From Patiria miniata (taxonomy: Eukaryota; Echinodermata; Asteroidea; Valvatida; Asterinidae): 64,000 bases of DNA. The translations under genes were made by a program, and so were the position numbers. This document shows, in pieces, positions 22,301 to 37,300 of the stretch. The stretch spans positions 1,631,501-1,695,500 of the forward strand of contig NW_024037057.1 of NCBI RefSeq assembly GCF_015706575.1, given 5' to 3'. The notes below the pieces were generated by a model. The model was not told the DNA's origin. It saw only the letters and a list, made by a program, of their open reading frames with translations, and made no database searches. Numbering within the stretch: position 1 is the first letter of the stretch; the number at the start of each line of letters is the position of its first letter.

Positions 22301-25300
22301 GGTTACTAGTGCATGTCTGTGCCCCCTCGGGCCTGCCTATTAGGACCCTCTTCTAGTCACTCACAGTCCCTCGGGGCGCATAGACATGCACTAGTAGTGA
22401 CCTCATTCATGGGCGTCGCGAGGGGGGGGCAAGGGGGGGCACTTGCCCCCCCTGGAAAAGCAAAAAAAAAAAAAAAAAAAAAAAGGAAGAAAAAAAAAGA
22501 AAAGAAAAGAAAAGAAAAAGAGGCGCGAAGACAAAGTGGTGTAAATTTAATGAGTTGGGGGGGGGGGGGCAAAATGTCCCTGCCCCCCTTTAAAACTGAT
22601 AAATCGAGAATGTGTTGAGAAATACAAGCATTTTTTGGCAAAACAATTTTTTGCCCCCCTCTAGAAAAAATCCTGGCGACGCCCATGACCTCATTGCCAG
22701 TCTATATGTGTAGAATATAATTTCATTGAAGAAAAAAACATTAAACAGTTTTAATTATATGTTTTCTGAATGTTGCACGTTTTTGGCACACTCTGTATCC
22801 GGTTCGTTAGTGTGACGTCACCTCCAGCACTTTCTGCACGATTGGAACCGGAAGTTAACGCAGCTCGAGCGGTTGTAGCCAATGAGCGCTAGTAATCAAT
22901 GGTGGGTGCGCGTGAATGACGTTTTTACTAACGAACCGGATTGGATGTTTGGTTTGATAGGAAGTTAAACCTAAAGTTGAATGCTGCACTAAGTTTGTAT
23001 ATATGTCTATTAGATTTGCTCTACATTATATCAGAAGTATTTTCCGGTTAAGTATGGTAATATGTAATTTTTTCAAATGGAATCTTATGCTCATTCTGAT
23101 CCTTTCAACTACACAGGGACAAGAACAGCAGTTCCAACATGAAGATTGATACATTATCCTTTCTGAATTGTCTGATGGTGAATCATAGTCCACAGGCCTT
23201 CCACCCTCATATGGCTGTTATTGTGCCTGTAAGTTCATTACATTTTCTCCTCTTATGATCGCCAGGATGTGCCATGGAATTGTTTGTTTTTTATTACATG
23301 AACGTCAGGTTGAAACTAATTGTATATTGGTAGATGAGTATGATGTGTGTTGCAGGTCATTACATGATATTCCTCTATTGCTTGTAAATTATCCTAATGT
23401 ATTTGTTTTGATATTAATGAGTTATTTATTTATGCTTTTAAATATATATTTATCACTAGAAATGACACCCAAGCATTTGTGTTAACAAGATCGAATGATT
23501 GAGTGTCTGATAGATTGCTGTGCTTTGCGTGTATACAGCCAGTTGTTTCAGCAGTTGGTGATTCCTTCTACAAGATCACCTCTGAAGCTCTCTTAGTCAC
23601 ACAGACTATTGTCAAGGTCATCAAACCACTCAGTAAGTTGCTGCTTGTCTCCATATTCTCACAGATTAAAGTGATTGGGTTTATCATTATAAAACACCGA
23701 TACTTCATCAAGGCAAAAATATAATATTTTCAAAGAATCTTTTTGTGAAAAATAATTGCATATTTTATTTCATGGGTTTGACTTTCCAACTGCTGACTGT
23801 CATGAGTAGGCCACTCAGTAGGCCTATACATTCCATGTAATTCACCTACGATCATCCCCTAGAATCAACCTATGTGGCATTTATTGGCTCCATGCGCCAA
23901 CAAAGAGGGTGCGTTTTTACCACTTTTGAGAGCCCCGGGATGGGACAGACGGCGTGTGCTTACTATGGCGTACTGGTTCGCTCGACTTCCTAAATGTATG
24001 CATGACTTCCTAAATGTGCCAAAGCTATTAGCCACAGTGTCTTTGCTTGAGCGTCAGGCGTCATGGGCATGCAAATACGTTCAAATTTAACTTGCAATGG
24101 TCTCCCAGACTATTCCCCGTCACCAGTACTTAGGATCATTCGAAATACGTAGTGGATGGATCGGGATCCAGTCTGGGTCACCTCCAACTCTCCTTTTCTG
24201 GTCGTTGAAGGGGTACTTGGCACGGAGCCCATAAATCGTCAGTTTGTTAAGTGAATGTTTCGTCACTTTGTAAAGTGGACGTTGGCTGCTTTACGTATGG
24301 ACTTGACAACGTTCTGATGGCCAAGTTGATATTTAATTGGGCTGCAACTTCTTGGCCATTGTGCGATGAGATCGTAATATTTGAGCTATTGAAGTCTTTA
24401 TCTATTGTAGGGAAACACTGATATTTCTAAGCAAGTTTTGGTTTGGACTTATTCATTGTGATCAGATACAGAGACTACATTTGACTACAGTGCCTACGTG
24501 TTGGATCTGTACAACTGTACATTAATGAGACTGAAAGCTGCTGACATTGATCAAGAGGTGAAAGAAAGGGCCATCTCATGCATGTAAGTACTTACCAATT
24601 ACATCGTGTATGACTGGAGCTTATAGGAACTATTCTGCATTGTTCTAGAAGTTTAATGCAGTGTATCTTGTATGCACAAGGAAATGTATGCTCTTGTTAT
24701 TTGAGTGGATGCATCAGCTGCAAGTAATATTATATTTGGCAATTCCACGGTGACTGACGTTACATTTTTACAGCCTGCAGGCAGTTGAGTCTAATCTAGA
24801 TACAAAACCAGTACATTCAACATTTATTAGTTTGGCATGAACAATAGATGGACCTGAACATGTCTTGTGATACAAACACATCAATCTTTCCTGTCCATCC
24901 TCAGCTTAAAAGGGCACTCTGTTTACTCTGACTGACATCATATAAAAAGACGCCAAAAAAACCCCCACCAAAACACTTGCACAAAATTGAAATTTCTCTT
25001 TAACTTTAATGCACAACAGATTAAGGATGGGACTTTACATTTAATCCTTTTAAACATTTAGTAAAACTATTAAAATTTTCAACGTTTAACCTTTGGTGTA
25101 CTTGTATCTTTCCTTGAAAATATAAAAATATAATACTGTATAATCAATATGTTTACTTGCTTGCAGTTTCGGTTGAATATTATGAAGAACTAAAATATAA
25201 CAGAATTCTAAATGTACCCAACTTCCCAATGTAGGCAACATACATGGAATGCATTTTTGTACAATGTATTTGCATTACGAAAATAATGTAAAATCAAATC

Positions 25301-28300
25301 AAGGTAATTCTTTTTTTGTTCATGTATGTGGCAACATTTGCACTTTTCAGTTGAGGAGGAATTATCAGTGCAATATCCTAAATTTAAAACAGACCCATTT
25401 CAGTGCTATGATTGAACATGTAAACAGACTGCAATGTCTGGTGGAGATGGTTGCCATTGACATGATCATTGACACGGCTCAGAACCACCTTGTCTAAGAT
25501 TTTGGAGAGGAAAGGAATGTTAGATAAGGTGGAACAGTGGCTTGACAAAGGGAACATGGAAAAGTGCCTGTAGATAATGAGGAATTAAACAATGTAAGTA
25601 ATGTATGGGACAAGGACATGAATAGCCTTTAGCAACCAGGTAGGCATAGGATCAAGAGAGCAATAGTTTTTGGGTGTGCCACTGACAATTCTGTGTCTGC
25701 TGGTCATCAACCCAATCAATATTTGACAGAGCAATATCTGAGGGAATAATAGAAACTTGGAATCATTGGATTGTGACGTAACAAGCTGTGAATTACATGT
25801 ACAATCAGCTCAGATAACATTTTAACAATTTTGGCGGTAAAGAAATGGCCAAAGTTGTGACAAAGATCTTTACACGACCTTAGTTTTACTCGCGGCCAGT
25901 TTCTCTCTGAAGTATGTAGCTTTGGTAGTCTGGATGAGATGTGCTAGTACAGTGAGTTGCGATTGATAATCCACTTGAGGAATATCCAGCTTGGTCTTTT
26001 GCCATTTCCACTCAAGTCATCACTTGATTCGTCTTGCTTCATGAATATTGTTATTGAACCAGGGTGCTCCATTGCGTAGTGTGCGATCAAGAATTCGCAG
26101 TGGACATTGAATGTCAAGGATTTTTTGAATGGTGGAATAACAAAAATCGACCTCGTGGTGGACATTGTGAAGATTAGCAAGCGCTTGAGATTAGCATTGA
26201 CAACACATACTTTTCATCAGACTCCATAGAAAGAAAGTCACACTGTACTGAATGAATTCTTGGAGAATCAGTTTTGTTTGCGGTTGAGTGTGAAGGGGAT
26301 GGCATGGTGGTCTGACATCAGATTCTGATATACACAATCATGAAACAAGTCAAGACCCTGGCAGGCAATAACAAGGTCCAAAGTATGTCGGTGTGTGTGA
26401 GTGGGGTCAGCAAAGTATGTCAGTGTGTGTGAGTGGGGTCAGCAAAGTATGTCAGTGTGTGTGAGTGGGGTCAGCAAAGTATGTCAGTGTGTGTGAGTGG
26501 GGTCAGCAAAGTATGTCAGTGTGTGTGAGTGGGGTCAGCAAAGTATGTCGGTGTGTGTGAGTGGGGTCAGCAAAGTATGTCGGTGTGTGTGAGTGGGGTC
26601 AGCAAAGTATTTCCGTGTGTGTGAGTGGGGTCAGCAAAGTATGTCGGTGTGTGTGAGTGGGGTCAGCAAAGTATGTCCGTGTGTGTGAGTGGGGTCAGAT
26701 ACATGTACATACTGTTGGAGGTCAGCACTAGACAAGGTAGTGAGACATTTGGAAGATTTCGGGCTTGGATGCAAGATCACTTAGCATGCCTTGTTTACTA
26801 GGGATGTTATCTGCCTTGACCAGGAGGTTTTCAAATTCTGTCAAGAACTCTGATAATTTGAACCTATTGGCTTGTGAAGGGGGTGGTCTGTAGACAGAAA
26901 ACAAGTATGGGCTTGGTGTGATCAGTCTCAAAGGCATTCTCAAAGGTGCTGGCTGTGACTGGGCTAGGGATAGCCATGAGGTTCAGATGGGTCTTATAGA
27001 TCACACCAATGCCGCCATGGATAGTCAGCTCCTCCATGGGGAAAGTTAATAAATGAATAACTGGGAAGGGAACATTCACCAATAACAACATGATCGTCTT
27101 GATAGAGCTAGGTTTCACTCAGAAACATTGTATCAAAATCTCTCTCTGTTATATATAGTCCAAACAAGGTGGCAGTTTTATTGCGTATGGAATCAGCATT
27201 CCGCTTGCAGACACGTAGGTTGCCGTCATGGAAAGGAAACTAGGGATGCATTTGATATTCCATTTTTATTGCAAGCAGATGCTATGCATGACTTATGATG
27301 ATTGATCTACTTCAGAGTGTGCAATAATGTGAGTTACATTATATTACGCAAAGAGAATGTGACTGACATTACACGTGACTGACATTACAATATTTCATGG
27401 CTGGCTTATCCAATAATGTTCAAAACTTTCCAAAACTCAAGTTATGAGCAGAAAAATTGATAGAAAATATTATTGAATACATAGAAAAAGACAAATTCTT
27501 AATTCCTTACTTGTACATGAAAAACACTAGTCGGGAAGTCACCACACTTTGATCTGACGTAGCTTACAAAAGTGTTCATGAGACATTACTATTTTATTTG
27601 CAAAAGCTTCAAGTTACATGTATAATGTGTCACTTTAGCAAATCAAACTTTAACAAATGGAAATTGTATTTGTTGGCATCATTTCTCCACTAGTATAGAT
27701 TGTTTAAAACAGTCAAAGTGGCAAGTTAAAATGGTCTCCTAAAGCCTGGTTGATGCTTGGCGCGAAAGCGAACGCGAATTCGCGCTGCAAATTCGTAAAA
27801 GTTGAGCACATTTCAACTCGGGCGAATTTCGCAGCAAACATTTCTTGACATCATATTTGCTTCGCCTTTGCATTCGCGCCGAGTATGAACTGGGCTTAAG
27901 ACCAGTCAGATGAAGTTATTGCAGGTTTTTTGGCTGATAGACGTAATTTCCCTGTCTCTACCGAAGTTACCTTTTAAAAAACCTGGTATTTTAGCATAAA
28001 TTAAGCAGTCACTAAATATACATACGGGTCATCAAGATTAGTCATCAATAAAATCTTGATGAAGACTTTTAACATCAGTGAACCTGAACAAAAACACCCA
28101 GTCGAGTGATACAATCTTTTCCTTTGAGAACCATGTTCAGTATTTTCCTACCGTTCTACTTTTTCTGTCATGCCGCTTATAACATGACTATATGATTTGA
28201 TCCTTTGATTCAACACCCTAGGGGCCAGGTCCTGTGTAATCTTGGTGATCATCTTCAAGCAGAGTTAAGCACCTGTCTTCCAATCTTCTTGGATCGTCTG

Positions 28301-31300
28301 AAGAATGAGATAACACGGCTGACAACCGTCAAGGCCTTGACAATGATTGCTGGCTCCCCACTCAAGATTGACATTACACCAATATTGGTAAGAGTGTTGG
28401 ACAAATGATGTAGTTCATTGCTGTGTGCACAATTTATTGATGATACTAGAAATTAAGTCAGTGATATATGAACATAGTACCTGTAGTCAGTACTCTGTGG
28501 TCTGCCTAGGAGAGCCAGTGAAGAACACATTGCAGACATGCACTGGTTTGTCTGTGCTACAGCCCCCGTAGGTGGCCAGTTTAGGGCTAAACTTGTACAG
28601 GATGGTTACAAAAAAGGACACCCACTATTGACAGCAATTTTCACCTACTTAATGAACTTATTTTAAATAGTTTTTTCACATAGTAGTAAAGTATAGGCCA
28701 TTAACCATGCATGGTAAAAAAACTTAGTAAAAGTTGCAAAAAATAGTGATATTATGCTGATTTGAATACAAGTCACCAAAATCAGTCTTGTCCACAGGTC
28801 ATTCTATGTAAGTTGGACGTTTTCGTAGTTCATAAAGATTTAAAAACCTTCCCACCAAAATATGTTTTGCCCTGGTAACTTTGATTGAAGCTGTCCAATT
28901 ATTCATGTCAGTGTTAAGATCATCTACTCAGTGAGCTGTCGGCTTAAGTTCAATGTTGCATAACATTACATAACATAATCAAATGTCATGCCCTTTCAAA
29001 TATTAAGGTGGGCTTCATTGTTAGTGCGTTTTTTGATGCATTTTGTGTTGAGAGTACATGTATACCTCCGTGGACAAACAGGTTTCGCACATGAAATGTT
29101 CAAATTAGCATAGCTCAACGACAAAATGTGCAAATGCGACGATTTTTTTCGTCACATTTGCTTTAATGACAGTACTTTAATAGCTACGAATCGACAGTTA
29201 AAAATAATTTTTAAAAATAGGTGAAAATTGCTGTCAAATGTGGGTGTCCTTTTTTTTAACCACCCTGTAGAAAACTTAGTGTCTTTGTGTGTGAGAAATG
29301 CACCTTCCATTGAAATGTTCTTCAATAACAACGGAGGGACAATTTTGCAGGGAGTCCAGAATCTATTAAACTAGTTTCTATGTTGTCAAAAATATCTGCT
29401 AGTCTTAACTCTTGTGTCTTGCAGGTAAAGGGAGTCCCAATCCTTGCTTCATTCTTGCGTAAAAACCACAGGGCTCTCAAGTTGTCCACTCTCACAGCCT
29501 TAGATATCCTGCTCAAAAGTTACGGTAAGTCCTCTCAACTACTTCTTCTTCTTGCATATGACCTGCGTAGTAGCCTAAAGAGACAGGTCCAAGTTGGTGA
29601 GGCAGGTCGGAGCATGATCTGTCATTAGGAGAATTTCCTTGTTGCCCCCTGGGAACTTCCTCAGCATGCAATCATTCACATGAGGGATGGTCTGGTCTGG
29701 TCTGGTCTGGTCTGGGTGGCTGCAATCGCATGCTGACTTGTCCTGGAACTTCCACTTGAAGAGATGATGTGCATATAGGGTGTGAATCCTGTTTAGGGTG
29801 GTCCACTGTCACCTGCCAAGGTTGAAAGCTGGAGGCTCCACTATAGCATCCTGCACAAGGTCCTTGTTGGCAAAATCCCACTATCCTAGAGACTGGGCTA
29901 GGCCTTCTTTGGGTCAAATCCAGTGTCATTCGTTGTGCTGGATATCAATTACACATTTCCTTGTTGAGTTTAGTGAAATCAATGTTGAATCAATCATAGT
30001 TTATACAAAGCATTGTTGTGTCTTCCAGTATCTTGAATGTTTTCATAACGTGTTCCCAATTCTTGATTCTTACCAGGATCAGCCCTGACAATGCCAATGG
30101 TGGATGGAATCTTGACTGAATTGCCTCCTCTCATCAGTGATAGTGACCTCCATATTTCTCAGTTGACCCTTCACCTCTTGACCTCTGTGTGTCAAGTTCA
30201 CCCATCCAGCTCAGCCAAGACCAGAGATGCCATCTTGCCTGCCATTCTCTCACTGATCAAGTCACCACTTCTACAAGGTCGTATTTTCCCTTCTACTCAG
30301 TAGTGTTGACCATTTGAAAATTAGTGGCTAGTGTGAAATGAAGTAGTAGTATATGTTAGTAGCGTCTTAATGATGAATATGTAAAACATCACTGTTATGT
30401 TCCGAGTGTGCAACAGTTCTTTGTAATTGGTCATAAAGTTGAGGGACAGGAAACTGGCCAACCTCACTTTGTTCTCATTAGCCAGCTAAACACCCAATGA
30501 TTACTGAATAGATGAATGACAGACTGGAATAAGTACAGTGTCAGTGCCCTTCACATCTGACTGTTAAGTTTCAATATTGACATTGTAGGTGGCGCTCTTC
30601 ACGCAATGTTAGAGTTCTTCCAGTCACTGGTAGCTACTAACACTCCTGGCTTGGGATTCCAAGATCTGTTACAGATGTTATCACTTCCCATCTACAGTCC
30701 CTCCGATACTCAGTCTCCATCCTATGCAGTGCACAAGCAGGTACGGCTACAGTCTCACAAAACCAAAAGGTTTTTAAATAATGAGGAATTGTCACTTTTT
30801 AAGGGACCTTATCACTGAAAGCATTTATTCAGGTCTACATTTGCACAAAAAGTATAATGGAAAACTTTTTTGCATGACGTTTGGGAGATATGTGGATACT
30901 GAAAAGATCAAGTATGTCTGTGAGAAAGGTTATAATGTACGAAAGGGATATTTCAAGAATGTTCAAATAAAAATCCCAACAAAATTTACTAGCGCAGTAA
31001 TAATGATAAAGGTGTACTGTTTACAAAGGCTGTGCACACATATATTTTACAACACCTACCTCATTTCAAAATTGAGTTTGTTTCTTGAAATCCTGTCAAA
31101 GACATTACTTATTCTGAGTACATGTGTTCTGTCACATGTAGTTTTCTAACAAGTTTCTATTAATTAATTAATCCTCAGCTGCAACACCTGTCAAAAATAC
31201 ATATATGGATGTGTGTACTGGAATGGCTAAAACTTTCTGTTTCTTTATGAAATATTTAGAGGTTGTTCCGTTCTGACTATTGTGTCCAAAATTGTACACA

Positions 31301-34300
31301 CAACATGTACTGCCCAATAAGTTATCACAACAGTCTTTGACAAACCCTTTTTATTATTTTTCATTTAATTTAATTTAAGTATTATCCTTTTGTTGAATAA
31401 GTTTTTAGTTGAAAATTTTAAGAAGAAAATGAAAAATGTTCATATGGGTTTGGGAAATTCCAAGCAAAAGTGGCATGACTGAAAGGTGGAAAATGGATGA
31501 AATCTTCAGAACTACAAGCATTGCAACCTGAAATGTGGTATCAAAGGGGACAACAAGATCTTTCATTTGAGTGGTGTGCCAGTGAGATGGAATGTAGTTA
31601 AGTGGGGGGTTTGGGTCCACAAATTATTGTTTTAAGGTAGTCATTTTGATGACAGCACTACAAGATGGAAGGAATAAGACTGGCCAAAGATTTAAATCAA
31701 GGGATTTCATGTTCCCAATTGACCCCAAAGATGCATTGTACTATCCATACAGAGCAAGACCATTCATTGTGGCATTAGGGTAGGGAAGATGTATTTGTTG
31801 TTGCTATGTGCTGTTAGGGGCCCAATCCAGAGTGGTCCATTTATAATATAGACTTGATATAATGCCCATGTTGCATTAAGAGAGACCATGTAGAGATTGT
31901 AGTGTGTTATCAATATCAAACTGAATGTTTACCTTGACAATCTCAGTCATTGACATCGTATCATCTGCTCATCTGACTAGAAGACTGTATTGCATCTGAC
32001 TGTGCAATTGTTCAGATGACTCTAGCTAAGTTTTTGCTGATAAAGTATCTCTATATACTACCGCACTTTGTTACTTGCAGGCATTTCACTCTATTGCTAA
32101 GTGTGTAGCAGCATTGACCATCTCCTGTGCATCTGAGGGCGCTATTGTTGTCAATCAGTTTGTCAATGATGTCAAGGTATGGCATGGCTGTATCAGGTTG
32201 TAATACATGTTCAGATTCATCAGATGTGATTGAATTTCAAAAATATAGGGTTGCACTTTTGTTCTGTTTTTAATGTTGTTTTGTTTTGTCGTTGTCAGAT
32301 ATGGGTGCCAAGATAAAATGTTGAGGGTAGAACTGATAAGAATAACTTGTGGGACAATTTTGTATACCAATTTTTGAAAGCTTGTGCAGCTTGGACATTT
32401 GTGTCCAAATAATAATTGGTAAAAAATATATAAAAAAATTTAAAAAAATTTTGGTCATAAAATCTTGAAGAGGCTTGACTTGAACAGTTCTATTTTCTAG
32501 AAGTTAGTCTCTCGAAACTAAAGTTAAAGTCATATTAATTTTTTAACAATTGCCTTTAATTTCAGTATTGTCCACATAATTCATGACACTTTTGTATTGC
32601 CTATTTTTTTTTCTTTTACTTTTTGCCTTAGAATCCAAAGTCATCAGACTCTGTGCAGCTTTTTGCTTTGTACTCATTGGGAGAAATCGGTCGACATGTG
32701 TAAGTTTGTGAATTTCTAGTTTACAATAATTCCAAATGCATACATGTGTCCGAACAAATTTTGTAAAAGTTTATAAACATGAATCAATTTTTGGTACTGA
32801 TTGATTTGATATGAATTGACTTTGTCCAATACAGTGATTTGAGTGGACATCCTGAATTGCAACAGGTTATTGTGGATTCCTTCTCGGCACCTAGTGAAGA
32901 GGTCAAGACAGCAGCTTCATTTGCACTGGGTCAGGCTTACAGCATTGTCTTGTAATAGCCACAGACTTAAGTCTAATATTATAGGAATAATGTGTGTGTC
33001 AAGGAAGTGTCTGTCTAGTACCGGTTTCTCTACTCATCAGGGATGACTGGCCTGTCAAAAAAGGGTATCATGGGTAGACAAGACAAAACAAAGCAGCTTG
33101 TTTCACACAGCCATAAAAGACGTACAAATGTGCACGTGCAAGTAGCCAAGGTTCTAGTACCATCCATGCACCATTTGTGTTGCACTGTTCTGCTGGAGGT
33201 GTCTTCTATTATCTGAATGTACAGGTTGAGGTCTCATGCTTACCAACATGTGCATGTGTTGTCTTGGAACATTTGTCCAGTATTTTGTTTTGGCTGCAAT
33301 AATATTTCTCTCTGATACTGTATAGATACTTCATTTAAACATCATACTTCTGCAAATAAATATGCATTGGCCCAAATTTTATTCACAAGAGACTTTTCAC
33401 CTGAGACTATTGATATGTTGCTTGATTTATTCAAGAGAATGAATGGCTTTTGTCTCTCTTTTGGTGTTTGTATCAGGGAATGTTAGTGTTGGCAATTTGC
33501 CTGAGTATTTGCCTTTTGTTCTGGATGAGATAGAGAATCAACCCAAGAGACAGTATCTTCTGCTGCACTCATTGAAAGAGGTAAGATCAACCTGCCAAGA
33601 CTCACTATTCAGAGATTGAAACGGGACAGCTTAACCACAAACCACCTCAATCCTCCCAAAACAACCTGTGCTTTTTGAGGATTGAGGCTGTATGCTTCTG
33701 AATTCTGGTTCATTTGAAGGTGCAGTTTAAAAAAATAGTGAGTGCTACTAAATTAAATGTGAAATCCACTTTGTATATTGTTGCTCACCATGAACAATAA
33801 GACTTGCTATTTAAGCCTATGTACTAGCACATCTTCCAATACCAAACTTGTATTATTATCCCATTTAAGTTGTTAATCAGAATGAAGTCCAATGCCTGGA
33901 ATAATTAGAAACACCACAGAAAATATGACTGTTCATTCAAAACAACTTGAGTCCAGTCAATGGACAATTAGTACATAAAGTTGTACAACAACAACATAAT
34001 AACAAGGTGCTTGTCTCTCTATGGGCACAACATAATAACAAGGTGCTTGTCTCTCTATGGGCACAACATAATAACAAGGTGCTTGTCTCTCTATGGGCAC
34101 AACATAATAACAAGGTGCTTGTCTTTGAAGTAGGCATTGCTACACTTGAAATCAACTTAACATATCTGCTGGTCAAAGTGATTGCTGTTGGACTGGTGAT
34201 CTAGCATAGCACCATCTCAACCTTGTCCAATAATGGGAGTTCTTGCAGTATGTTTCCTACCCGCTTACCTTTGAGGTCCAACATATCATTAACTCTCTCA

Positions 34301-37300
34301 TGAGTATAATGAGAATGATAGTTGGGAAAAAGTAAAGAGTTCTCTGTTGTACAATTTGACAGTCCTGTGCTTGTTTGATTACCAGCAAAAAGAGGTCTTT
34401 CATTCAGCCATAACTGCCCAGAATTCAACTAAATGTGTAGTCTTAATATTTAGTGAAAGTGAACCCTTTGTGATTTGATTTGATAATTTGCAATAAAAGC
34501 CGCAGCATATCTGTGTGATTCCTGAGTGGTATTTGCCAGCGTTGCAGATGTTTCTAGCAAAGAGAGTAATAAAAATGGGAGAGGTTGAGATCGTACTGTT
34601 TGTTCAGGGACTATGATGAGGACTATGCAGTCATGGAGATCGTGTAACTAGTCCACTCCATGGATGACTTAAGAGTGTTGAAAATTCATTGCCTTCTAAG
34701 CTTAGTTGCACAAGGAAAGTTGCAGAAAAAATCCAATTAAACTTTTAAACGCCATGTGTTTGTTGTGACTCATAATTTGGTAGATACTAGCTTGTTATAA
34801 ATGTCTATTCTACTGTCATGATTAGATCATTGCATGTCAGAGTAGCAGCCCTACAGCAGTGGATCACCTCAAACCATTTGTGGCCAGCATTTGGTAAGTT
34901 AGGAAATAAGAATTTATAAGTAAGCATATATTATACATTATTATATTTGTGCAACATTGTTGTAAGGAGAATGATCGGTTTTAGTTCTATATAATGAAGT
35001 GAAACATATGTGGAAGTGAGAAGCTCTGTGTGTTAATACAGAGGTTGCTTGTATTCACCCTGTATCAAACATCAATATGTCAACTTCCTAGAAATTATAA
35101 ACTGGTATATACAGGGTGTATCAAAAGAAAGGAAATACAAAATCAATCGAATAATACGTAAAGGTTAAGAAATTGTGGACTGTCAAAGTGGTTCCATCTT
35201 AAATAAGAGAAAAAATATGTGCTTGAGAGGTATTAAACACTCTGTTTAAGACCAGTTGGAGTCTGGATGCTTGATCGGCTTGGGTAATTCATAAATACCT
35301 TTTTGGTAAAAAACAAATCAAAACTTTTCGGTCCAAAAGTCAAAACAAGTCAAAAATTTTAAATTTTCAATGATTTTGATACATGAAAACGCCCCTCCAG
35401 CTATACAATGGTATGGCCCTGTGATAAACAACTGTGTCGTGTTCCATGATTAAATCAATCATTTCAAAGATTTCTTGTGTACTCATTAAAATGATAACTA
35501 CCTAATGCAAAAGTGTCTCAAAACTAATTAGCTTGGGCATTTGCCCAATTTGCCCATTACAAACTTTGTTTTCCAGATTTTTGATATGTCATTGATAGTT
35601 TGTGATGAAAAACAAAATCTTTGCAATGATGAATAATTTGTGGACAACATAAGGCACTGTTTTAAGCAACAACATCTCCAACATAGGCCTACCCCATTTT
35701 ATTGCACTGTCCACAGCTTCGACAATGCATTCTTCTGACAGCTTTACTCACCACATATTTCAGTAAACTAGGAAAAAGAGTTGTTTTTTTTTAGCCTTTA
35801 TTTAACAATTAAGCGCACTCAGTCATCTGTGAAAAGGTATAATTATGGTATCAATTGAAAGCGCATGAACCAACCTTTAAGATGAAACCACTTTGACATT
35901 TTATAATTTTCTAACTTTTACATATGAGCCGATTGATTTCAGATTACCTTTCTGTTTTGATACACCCTCTGCATTAAAGTAATTGCACAACTACCAAGTA
36001 ATCTCTGAAAGTTTCTTCTGTAGGTATTTTGAAATTTGAGATTGTTACATAAAACCAAAAATTATAAGATGTAATTGTGTTCACGTAGGTTTTACTTGTA
36101 CATTTTTTTTTAAATCGTAACGTTACATGAAGAGAGATTTTTATAGCCCAAACCACTAATCCATGTTGGAGGATTTTTTTTTTCTTAAGTGACATGATTA
36201 AGAGTTATTTTTAATTCCCAGGACAATGCTGTTTAACCATTGTGAGTGTTCTGAAGAGGGAACTAGGAATGTAGTAGCAGAATGCCTTGGCAAACTGACT
36301 CTCATTGATCCACAGACATTACTCCCAAAACTCAAGGTATGTAGCACTCAACACTTCATTCAAGTCCGCCAAAACAGCTCTTGTTGCCAATAAGATTTTT
36401 TTCTTTTTCTTCTTCTTGTTTTTCCTTGTCCTTTACCAAATCTTCTCCATAGGATTTGAAATTTTTAATAAATCTGCCCGACTTCAGACTTGATAGACAC
36501 CTAGAGCACCACCTAAAGATGGTCCGCCGAGATTGTGTCACGGTGACGTCATCATGTGTCACATGACGTCACATTAAATGAGCATTTTCGAAGCCCTATT
36601 CTGAAGTACATTGTACAAGTCCGATTGGGTTGGAACTTGGTATGGACAGCGATGTGTTATAGATAAGTGACGTCATAACAGGTCATGTAACGTCTCATTA
36701 AAAGAATTGTCCACACAACCAGAAAGAATGTCAATGCCTTCGGAAGTTCAGATGCTTATAATTAGCCATTGTGATAAACATGTATGTATTTGGACGTTGC
36801 AACTACATTTTGTAACTGAAATTATGAGTTTAAATCTACTGTCAATTTAAGGGAACTATTTTGTAAATAAATAAGACGAACAAAAAAGTGCCTGCATTGT
36901 CTTCTGGTGACACAGAGCTTTGTTTTTCAGTGCTCCAACCACACTCTGTCAGGCAGACTTTTATTTTGCCGATATCATTTTCTTATACTGAATTTTTGAT
37001 TTTCCGATATGATTAAAAAGTTATATCAACAAAATCGATATCACGATGATATCGAGTAATCGAGTAATATTGATGTATTGATGGACGCTAGTCTAAGAAT
37101 GGTTGTTTATGAAGTGGTGTATTAATTCTTCAAGTATGGAATTAAGTTTCTCAATAAGGCAATGTACTGTGATGTTCAAGCTGATATGTCGGCTTGCAAT
37201 GTGTAATGAAAGGAAAATGATTTGAAAATTGATTTTGATATTTGCAGGAGTGTCTGTCCTCTGAGTCAGCATTCACAAGAAGCACCGTAGTGACTGCAGT

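Larger units (their letters stand above)
21007..22795. mobile_element. Mariner-like TIR element with nested insertions, CAND1 intron 14
   Basis: The ends CAGAGTGTGCCAAAAAAAGT and, reverse-complemented, CAGAGTGTGCCAAAAACGTG sit between TA dinucleotides, as in Tc1/mariner elements. The inverted repeats extend beyond 200 bp (21007-21225 against 21800-21925 plus 22715-22795). The right arm is split by a later insertion of about 790 bp. No transposase frame is recognisable. Confidence 0.75.

Noticed and set aside
30781..31149. 122-codon plus-strand frame in CAND1 intron 21
   Set aside because: AT-rich composition, no family resemblance, and it starts inside the intron out of register with the spliced gene.
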